From Paenibacillus_I sp035510375 (GTDB lineage: Bacteria > Bacillota > Bacilli > Paenibacillales > Paenibacillaceae): a stretch of 64,000 nt of DNA. Of the stretch, positions 58,841-64,000 are shown in pieces. The position numbers and the translations under genes were made by a program. The stretch lies in NCBI RefSeq assembly GCF_035510375.1, contig NZ_DATKHG010000046.1; one strand, given 5' to 3'. How positions within the stretch are numbered: position 1 is the stretch's first letter; every line of letters begins with the position of its first letter. The notes below the pieces were generated by a model. That model did not search any database and had not been told where the DNA came from. It saw nothing but the letters and a program-made list of their open reading frames with translations.

Positions 58841-59317
58841 ATGAGCGATAAGGAGATCATTCTGACTCAGGACGGTTTGAAGAAGCTGGAGGAAGAGCTG
58901 GAGAACCTGAAATCGGTCAAACGCCGCGAAGTGGCCGAACGGATCAAGATCGCCATCGGTTATGGGGATATCAGCGAGAATTCCGAGTATGAGGATGCGA
59001 AGAACGAGCAGGCTTTCATCGAAGGCCGCATTATCACGCTGGAGAAAATGCTGCGTAACGCGCGTATTATCAATAACGACGAAATTGACACGAACACGGT
59101 CAGCATCGGTTCGATCGTGACGGTAGAGGATGTCGAGTTCGGCGACACGATGGAGTACGCCATTGTCGGCACGGCCGAGGCCGATCCGCTGAAAAACAAG
59201 ATCTCGAACGAAAGTCCGGTCGGCAAGGCGATTCTGGGCAAGAACAAAGGCGCGATCGTCGATGTGAGCGTACCGGCCGGCATCATTCAATATAAAATCG
59301 TGGATATCAAGAAGTAA
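58841..59317 (+). CDS. greA: Transcription elongation factor GreA
   Basis: GreA rescues backtracked RNA polymerase by stimulating RNA cleavage. The 158-residue protein has the N-terminal coiled coil (about 10-75) with the acidic tip GDISENSEYEDAKNEQ (42-57) and the C-terminal FKBP-like domain (SPVGKAILGKNKG). CAGGAG is 12 bases before ATG 58841. Its place between dusB and lysS differs from B. subtilis, where greA is elsewhere. Confidence 0.96.
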   Translation: MSDKEIILTQDGLKKLEEELENLKSVKRREVAERIKIAIGYGDISENSEYEDAKNEQAFIEGRIITLEKMLRNARIINNDEIDTNTVSIGSIVTVEDVEFGDTMEYAIVGTAEADPLKNKISNESPVGKAILGKNKGAIVDVSVPAGIIQYKIVDIKK

Positions 59318-59338
59318 GTATATGATGCGGCGTACTCA

Positions 59339-59365
59339 AAAAAGCTTCCTTCGGAAGCTTTTTCA
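59339..59365 (+). terminator. Terminator after greA
   Basis: AAAAAGCTTCC pairs with GGAAGCTTTTT around TTC; it ends only about 20 bases before the lysS start codon, so lysS may depend on read-through or an unseen promoter. Confidence 0.85.
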
Positions 59366-59386
59366 TTTGTGAAGGAGATGAAACGT

Positions 59387-60907
59387 TTGGACACACAAAA
59401 TCAAGAGCAGGACGTGCAGGAGCGGGAGCTGAGCGAGCTTCTGCAGATCCGGCGCAATAAATTGGACGAGCTTCGTTCGCTCGGCGTGGACCCGTTCGGC
59501 GGCAAGTTTGTAAGGACGCACAGCGCAAAGGAAATTCTGGATGCCTATGCGGACACCAGCAAGGAGGAGCTCGAAGCGCAGAACGTGGAGGTGAGCCTGG
59601 CCGGCCGCATCATGCAGAAGCGCGGAATGGGCAAGGCCGCTTTCGCCCATATTCAGGATTTATCCGGCAGAATCCAGATCTATGTCCGTCAGGATTCGGT
59701 CGATGAAGCGAAATACAAAGCGTTCGATCTGCTCGACCTTGGCGATATCGTAGGCGTGAAGGGCACCGTCTTCAAGACGAAGACCGGCGAGACGTCGGTT
59801 AAGGCAAAGGAGCTGGAAGTGCTGACGAAGTCGTTGCTGCCGCTCCCGGAGAAATTCCACGGCTTGAAGGACGTCGAGCTGCGGTACCGGCAGCGGTACG
59901 TCGATTTGATTATGAATCCGGACGTGCAGCAGACGTTCGTTACCCGGTCGAGGATTATTCAATCGATGCGGCGGTATCTTGATTCCCTCGGCTACCTCGA
60001 AGTGGAGACGCCGACGCTGCACGCGATTGCCGGCGGCGCGGCCGCGCGTCCTTTTATCACGCATCACAATGCGCTTGACATGCAGCTTTACATGCGGATC
60101 GCGATTGAGCTTCATCTCAAGCGTTTGATCGTGGGCGGGATGGAGAAGGTGTACGAAATCGGCCGCGTTTACCGCAACGAGGGTATTTCGACACGCCACA
60201 ATCCGGAGTTCACGATGATCGAGCTGTACGAAGCGTACGCCGATTACAAGGATATTATGGCTTTGACCGAGAACCTGATTGCGCATATCGCGCAGGAAGT
60301 GCTCGGCACGACGACGATCATGTACCAGGGGCAGCAGGTCGACCTGGCGCCGCCTTGGCGCCGCGTGTCGATGGTCGATCTGGTGAAAGAAGTGACGGGC
60401 GTGGACTTCTCGGCGGAGATGACCGATGAAGAGGCGCATCGCCTGGCGAAGGCGCATAACGTTCCGGTCGAGCCGCACATGACGTTCGGCCATATCCTGA
60501 ACGCTTTCTTCGAAACGTTGGTCGAGCATACGCTGATTCAGCCGACGTTCGTTACAGGCCATCCTGTCGCGATATCGCCCTTGGCGAAAAAAAGCGAATC
60601 CGATCCGCGTTTCACGGACCGGTTCGAGCTGTTCATCGTGGCGCGCGAGCATGCGAACGCCTTTACCGAGCTGAACGACCCGATCGACCAGCGCGAGCGG
60701 TTCGAGGCCCAGCTCCTGGAGCGCGAGCACGGCAACGACGAGGCGCATGAGATGGATGATGACTTCATCCGCGCACTGGAGTACGGCATGCCGCCCACGG
60801 GCGGACTCGGAATCGGCATCGACCGGCTGGTCATGCTGCTCACGGACGCGCCGTCGATCCGTGACGTGCTGCTGTTCCCGCTGATGCGGGAGCGTGCGGG
60901 CGAGTAA
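59387..60907 (+). CDS. lysS: Lysyl-tRNA synthetase, class II
   Basis: Charges tRNA-Lys. The 506-residue protein has an OB-fold anticodon domain (about 60-145; AGRIMQKRGMGKAAFAHIQD) and a class II core with motif 1 (LEVETPTL), motif 2 (YEIGRVYRNEGISTRHNPEFTM split by a short loop) and motif 3 (GGLGIGIDRLVMLL). TTG 59387 is chosen because GAAGGAG ends nine bases upstream; GTG 59369 and ATG 59378 sit before or on that site. The greA terminator lies just upstream. Confidence 0.96.
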   Translation: MDTQNQEQDVQERELSELLQIRRNKLDELRSLGVDPFGGKFVRTHSAKEILDAYADTSKEELEAQNVEVSLAGRIMQKRGMGKAAFAHIQDLSGRIQIYVRQDSVDEAKYKAFDLLDLGDIVGVKGTVFKTKTGETSVKAKELEVLTKSLLPLPEKFHGLKDVELRYRQRYVDLIMNPDVQQTFVTRSRIIQSMRRYLDSLGYLEVETPTLHAIAGGAAARPFITHHNALDMQLYMRIAIELHLKRLIVGGMEKVYEIGRVYRNEGISTRHNPEFTMIELYEAYADYKDIMALTENLIAHIAQEVLGTTTIMYQGQQVDLAPPWRRVSMVDLVKEVTGVDFSAEMTDEEAHRLAKAHNVPVEPHMTFGHILNAFFETLVEHTLIQPTFVTGHPVAISPLAKKSESDPRFTDRFELFIVAREHANAFTELNDPIDQRERFEAQLLEREHGNDEAHEMDDDFIRALEYGMPPTGGLGIGIDRLVMLLTDAPSIRDVLLFPLMRERAGE

Positions 60908-60932
60908 AACTTGATAGCAAGGAGAGTCACCC

Positions 60933-60964
60933 GCGGACACCCATTGGTGTCCGCAGTTTTTTTG
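60933..60964 (+). terminator. Terminator after lysS
   Basis: GCGGACAC (60933-60940) pairs with GTGTCCGC (60947-60954), followed by AGTTTTTTT. Confidence 0.85.
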
Positions 60965-60992
60965 TCAGTAAAATCACTAATTCTTACGATAG

Positions 60993-61046
60993 TGTTAGAT
61001 AACATGACATATATAAGTTGACACGATTTAACATGTTATTTATAAT
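60993..61046 (+). promoter_or_regulatory. Promoter of the chemoreceptor gene with TGTTA/TAACA dyads
   Basis: TTGACA (61018-61023), 17 bases, TATAAT (61041-61046), both perfect. Dyads made of the same pentamers lie upstream, TGTTA-GA-TAACA (60993-61004), and in the spacer, TAACATGTTA (61029-61038). They look like operator half-sites for an unknown regulator. The leader is about 180 bases with a long hairpin near 61128-61168. Confidence 0.65.
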
Positions 61047-61233
61047 GACATCTATACTAAGCAGGATTTTCGACATAATTATCGTTTACAACGACGTAAG
61101 CGATTCGGCAAAGAGGCCAGCTCTGGGTTCCGTGAGAGATTGATTACACAAGTGTGTGAATCTCTTCGGCATGAGTGCGGCTTCTTTTTTATGCGAAAGT
61201 TCATATCCGTCATTAGAAGGGGAGAGAGTCAGC

Positions 61234-62697
61234 ATGTTTGTTCTATTTCGAACGTCTGTTTATAGGCAGATGAACGAGCAGTTTACGCAATTGGCCTCCG
61301 GTGATTTTACGGGCAAGTCCGATACCCGGGCGGTTCGTGATACGCCCATGCTGCAGCCGCTCAGGCGGATGATCCGCAGCCTGACGTCCGTTATTCGCGT
61401 TGTGGATCACACTTCCCGTAATCTGCACCGCAGAATGGAGATTGCCGGGCAGCAGTCCGAATCAGTCAAGGAGCAAGTGGAGACGGTAACGGCCACAATC
61501 CGGGAGATGGCGGAAGGCATGCAGGACGCTTCGGAACACCTGACCGATATGGCCGATGAAATGAATCGTGTTCATGGTTACTTGACAGAGGTGGGGCAGT
61601 ACAGCGATGAAGTGGCTCGTGAAGCGCGGCACTATGCCGGAGAAGCGGCGGCGGGCCGCAAGGAAATTATGGACGCAATGGATCAAATGGAGGCCATTCG
61701 AGGAGAGGGTATGCGCCTTCGCGAGGAGATGTCTTCGCTTGAAGGAGCGGTGCAGCGAATCGCCCTTCTTACCAAAACTATAGAGGAGATATCGGCCCAG
61801 ACGCAGCTGTTGGCGCTCAATGCCAATATCGAGGCGGCCCGCGCCGGTGCGGAAGGTTTGGGCTTTGCCGTGGTAGCCCGCGAAGTGTCCAAGCTTGCGG
61901 TGCAGGCGCGGGATGAAACAGGAAGTATCCAGGATGCGATCAAAGCCGTTACCTCTAACACGCTGGAACTCAAGCAGTCGATTGACGAGATGCAAGTAAT
62001 CGTCGGAGACGGGGAACGGATCATGAGCGCCGCTTCTCTCAAATACGAGGCCATGGAGGGCTACTTGGGGCAAATCGTCGAGCAGATGGCATCCGTCGAC
62101 GGCAAGCTGAAGGAGATTACCGGCAGTACGCTCGCCATGACGGATGCCGCCAATCAGACATCCGCCATGATCGAAGAGGTAGCGGCCGGTACGGAGGAAG
62201 TGCTTGCCTCTGCAGAAATTCAACAAAGCAATTTGGCGGGTATTAACGAAACCATACAGGATGCATACAACGGTAGTTTGTCGCTCCGTTCCGTCATCTC
62301 TCAGTTCAAGCTGCCTTCCCCGTCAGACAGTCACCCAATCCAGAAGGAAGTAGACAGGTGGATGGAGTGCGCGATGGGTATACGGGCTATTATGGTCGCC
62401 ATGATGGAGGCGGACGGCCCGGATGCCGTACGGGAATGGCATCGAAGGAAAGAGCAGCAGGAATCGGTATTGAAACAATGCTGGGATGCGCTTGCAGCCC
62501 GTGCGCAGACGGAGCGCGACAAGCAGTATTGCCAATGGCTCGGCGAAGCATGGGAAGCTTTTGACGTCGTGAAGAACAGGAATGCGGCATGGATGCTCGA
62601 GGGAAACGTGGAATCGGCCAGACAAAGTCTTGTAACGGCCGGCCGTGAGCGATTCAAAGCCGCCATGGATATTGCTAACGAATGGATGGAAAGCTGA
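61234..62697 (+). CDS. Soluble methyl-accepting chemotaxis-like protein with C-terminal helical domain
   Basis: A 487-residue protein with no membrane segment. After a short HAMP-like start (about 10-60) comes a receptor signalling domain (about 75-350) with the hairpin tip ISAQTQLLALNANIEAARAG (186-205) and FAVVAREVSKLA. The C-terminal part (about 360-487), rich in Trp, Met and charged helices, looks like a four-helix ligand or sensor bundle. Normal receptors carry the sensor at the N-terminus, so the order is reversed. ATG 61234 follows GGGGAGAG. It may sense an internal signal and bind CheA/CheW; not proven. Confidence 0.82.
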   Translation: MFVLFRTSVYRQMNEQFTQLASGDFTGKSDTRAVRDTPMLQPLRRMIRSLTSVIRVVDHTSRNLHRRMEIAGQQSESVKEQVETVTATIREMAEGMQDASEHLTDMADEMNRVHGYLTEVGQYSDEVAREARHYAGEAAAGRKEIMDAMDQMEAIRGEGMRLREEMSSLEGAVQRIALLTKTIEEISAQTQLLALNANIEAARAGAEGLGFAVVAREVSKLAVQARDETGSIQDAIKAVTSNTLELKQSIDEMQVIVGDGERIMSAASLKYEAMEGYLGQIVEQMASVDGKLKEITGSTLAMTDAANQTSAMIEEVAAGTEEVLASAEIQQSNLAGINETIQDAYNGSLSLRSVISQFKLPSPSDSHPIQKEVDRWMECAMGIRAIMVAMMEADGPDAVREWHRRKEQQESVLKQCWDALAARAQTERDKQYCQWLGEAWEAFDVVKNRNAAWMLEGNVESARQSLVTAGRERFKAAMDIANEWMES

Positions 62698-62789
62698 CGC
62701 ACTGCTTGGCAAACCTGACAGACGAATATATTAAAAGAGAAAAGATACAATAGAGATAGAGATAGAGATGAGACGGACAGGAGAATTTT

Positions 62790-63488
62790 ATGGAGACATA
62801 CTTGTTTCATTATTTTCATCGTGAGATCGTCCGGAAGGAACGCGATTATCTGCAGGCGTTCCGTCAGTTGAAGGCAGTAACAGTGAATCTTGATCACCAG
62901 GTTCTGGCCAATCAGAGTCTGATTGAAGGCATTATGGCTTCGCTGATTGCCGCGCTGGAAGCCAAGGATCCCTATACAAGGGGACATTCCAGCAGGGTGA
63001 GCGAAATGTCTCATCGCATCGCGCGCACTATGGGGTTGTCGGCACCCATGTGCGAGAGCGTCCGTCTGGCCGGATTGTTTCATGACATCGGTAAAATCGG
63101 CATCGCCGACCACATCCTGTTCCATAAGGGCAAGTTGTCGGAAAGGGATTTGGAGGAAATTAGATCTCATCCGCTGATTTCCGTTCAAATTCTGGAGCCG
63201 GTCGATCCGCTTCACACTCTGCTTCCCGGTGTAAAGCATCATCATGAGAACTGGGACGGCACAGGCTATCCGGACGGCCTCAAGGGAACGGAGATTCCGC
63301 TTGCCGCATGCATTATACGCGTCGCCGATACGTATGATGCCATAACGTCGCGACGCAGCTATCGGAACGCCCGCGACAGCGGTGTCGCCCTGATGGAAAT
63401 CGAACGGCTCGGCGGCATCTGGTTTCATCCCGACGTTGTTCGGCATGTTCTGGACCTGGCGTCAGTTCCATATGCGTCAACCATCTGA
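62790..63488 (+). CDS. HD-GYP domain protein, candidate c-di-GMP phosphodiesterase
   Basis: A 232-residue protein that is almost only an HD-GYP domain: a short N-terminal helix (about 1-45), ALEAKDPYTRGHSSRVS (about 54-70), the catalytic HDIGKIG (about 98-104), HPLISVQIL and the HHHENWDGTGYPDGLKG block (149-165) with the GYP residues. Such domains degrade c-di-GMP. CAGGAG precedes ATG 62790. No receiver or membrane part is present. It may share a transcript with the chemoreceptor gene 92 bp upstream; short GATAGA repeats (62750-62770) lie between. Confidence 0.88.
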   Translation: METYLFHYFHREIVRKERDYLQAFRQLKAVTVNLDHQVLANQSLIEGIMASLIAALEAKDPYTRGHSSRVSEMSHRIARTMGLSAPMCESVRLAGLFHDIGKIGIADHILFHKGKLSERDLEEIRSHPLISVQILEPVDPLHTLLPGVKHHHENWDGTGYPDGLKGTEIPLAACIIRVADTYDAITSRRSYRNARDSGVALMEIERLGGIWFHPDVVRHVLDLASVPYASTI

Positions 63489-63507
63489 TTAATACAAAAA
63501 AGTAGGA

Positions 63508-63588
63508 GCGGCGGGCTGGCAGGAGAGACCGTTCTGTTATGGGCAGCTTTCTTCAGGAACATGGGCAGAACGCGCAACTGCCCGCCGC
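63508..63588 (+). other. Nested inverted repeats, possible structured RNA
   Basis: GCGGCGGGC (63508-63516) pairs with GCCCGCCGC (63580-63588) and, inside it, CGTTCTG (63530-63536) with CAGAACG (63566-63572). It starts 20 bases after the HD-GYP stop. A further GGTATGC/GCATACC hairpin follows at 63599-63619. No T-run, no matching known RNA class. Otherwise 63489-63680 holds nothing recognised. Confidence 0.4.
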
Positions 63589-63681
63589 AGTACTGGAGGG
63601 GTATGCGCCGAATGCATACCGTTCTGAAGAGCCTGTTTCCGACGTTGCAAAATTTTCTATTGTAAACACAGAAAAAAGAGG

Positions 63682-63711
63682 TTGATTTCATTCTGGTGTC
63701 TGTGATATATT
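63682..63711 (+). promoter_or_regulatory. rRNA operon promoter
   Basis: TTGATT (63682-63687), 18 bases, TATATT (63706-63711) with an extended TGA in front. About 230 bp ahead of the 16S start, the expected place for an rrn leader promoter. Confidence 0.6.
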
Positions 63712-63801
63712 AATCAAGTCGCCGCTGAGAGGCAGCGATGAAAGAAAGAAACGAACATTACGGTTTTTCTTTCCCGGCTTGCGCCGAAAAGAAAACACCA
63801 T

Positions 63802-63816
63802 TGTTCTTTGAAAACT
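63802..63816 (+). promoter_or_regulatory. rrn boxA antitermination element
   Basis: TGTTCTTTGAAAACT matches the boxA region found in Bacillaceae/Paenibacillaceae rRNA leaders, where the Nus complex loads. Confidence 0.8.
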
Positions 63817-63898
63817 GAACAACGAGCGAAACTGCCCTGTCATTCCGCAAGGGATGACGGAAAAGCAATACAAGCCATGAGCTATATCGACTCAACTT

Positions 63899-63940
63899 GT
63901 GCATTTGCCATCGCGGCCTGGCCGCGAATTGCACATGCAC
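63899..63940 (+). other. Processing stem just before 16S rRNA
   Basis: GTGCAT (63899-63904) pairs with ATGCAC (63935-63940), and TCGCGGCC (63911-63918) with GGCCGCGA (63920-63927). Likely part of the precursor structure trimmed by RNase III-type processing. Confidence 0.55.
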
Positions 63941-63941
63941 C

Positions 63942-64000
63942 TTAATGGAGAGTTTGATCCTGGCTCAGGACGAACGCTGGCGGCGTGCCTAATACATGCA
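63942..64000 (+). rRNA. rrs: 16S ribosomal RNA, 5' end only
   Basis: The universal 16S start TGGAGAGTTTGATCCTGGCTC is present (from 63946), followed by AGGACGAACGCTGGCGGCGT. The gene runs off the window. The exact mature 5' end is approximate. Confidence 0.98.

Noticed and set aside
59318..59386. T-box leader for lysS
   Set aside because: Only a greA terminator and a ribosome site fit in the gap; no T-box sequence is present.
61047..61233. c-di-GMP riboswitch upstream of the chemoreceptor gene
   Set aside because: The leader has some look-alike pieces (GGCAAAG, GGGTTCCG) and neighbours fit, but the conserved GEMM core (GACGCAAAGC-type segment and tetraloop-receptor layout) is not there.
62745..62772. 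Short GATAGA tandem repeat before the HD-GYP gene
   Set aside because: Only about three units; a chance microsatellite with no sign of phase-variation in a coding or promoter position.

Overview
This window reads as a near-origin chromosomal segment of a spore-forming, GC-rich member of the Paenibacillaceae (Paenibacillus/Cohnella type). The basis is gene order: tatD, yabE, rnmV, rsmA, yabG, veg, sspF, ispE, purR, ridA, spoVG, glmU, rplY, pth, fin, mfd, spoVT, yabM, yabN, hup, rqcP, yabP, yabQ, divIC, yabR, spoIIE, yabS, yabT, tilS, hprT, ftsH, coaX, hslO, cysK, the pab/fol cluster, dusB, lysS and then a 16S rRNA start. This closely follows the Bacillus subtilis block counter-clockwise of its first rRNA operons. 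All genes but one lie on the + strand. Species was not determined.

Layout. 1-9.5 kb: end of an HD-domain protein, tatD, a cyclic-di-AMP riboswitch with terminator ahead of a 3D-domain cell-wall protein (yabE), RNA maturation genes (rnmV, rsmA), sporulation genes (yabG, veg, sspF, spoVG) with recognisable sigma-K, sigma-G and sigma-H promoters, and ispE, purR, ridA. 9.6-18 kb: glmU, rplY, a small minus-strand gene of unknown function, pth, fin, mfd and a PrsA-type lipoprotein; prs, which sits between glmU and rplY in B. subtilis, is absent. 18-27.6 kb: an accessory nitrogen island between mfd/prsA and spoVT. It has urtABCDE (urea-type ABC importer) behind a promoter carrying a perfect GlnR/TnrA box. 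A second unit follows, with its own perfect GlnR/TnrA box, a guanidine-I (ykkC) riboswitch plus terminator, a NitT/TauT-type ABC importer and an arginase/agmatinase-family enzyme that resembles Ni-dependent guanidine hydrolase. The coherent reading is uptake of guanidine, hydrolysis to urea plus ammonia, and capture or recapture of urea, under both nitrogen status and guanidine sensing.

28-45 kb: spoVT, a MOP-family flippase (yabM/spoVB-like), yabN (methylase-MazG), hup, rqcP, yabPQ, divIC, yabR, spoIIE with a Spo0A-type promoter of 21-bp spacing, yabS, yabT, tilS, hprT, ftsH. 45-58.6 kb: nadABC placed between ftsH and coaX, then hslO, a membrane-anchored PPIase-like protein, cysK, and the pabB-pabA-pabC-folP-folB-folK-yazB-dusB folate operon, largely with overlapping stops and starts. 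58.6-64 kb: greA, lysS, a soluble chemoreceptor-like protein, an HD-GYP phosphodiesterase candidate, then an rRNA leader (promoter, boxA, processing stem) and the first bases of 16S rRNA.

No CRISPR array, insertion sequence, prophage gene or tRNA was recognised. The main items for a second look are the doubly regulated guanidine/urea island, a three-arm mutually exclusive hairpin set in the yabR leader, several perfect palindromes overlapping promoters (purR, pab, nadA, chemoreceptor gene), and a cluster of palindromic units in the spoVB-mazG gap.
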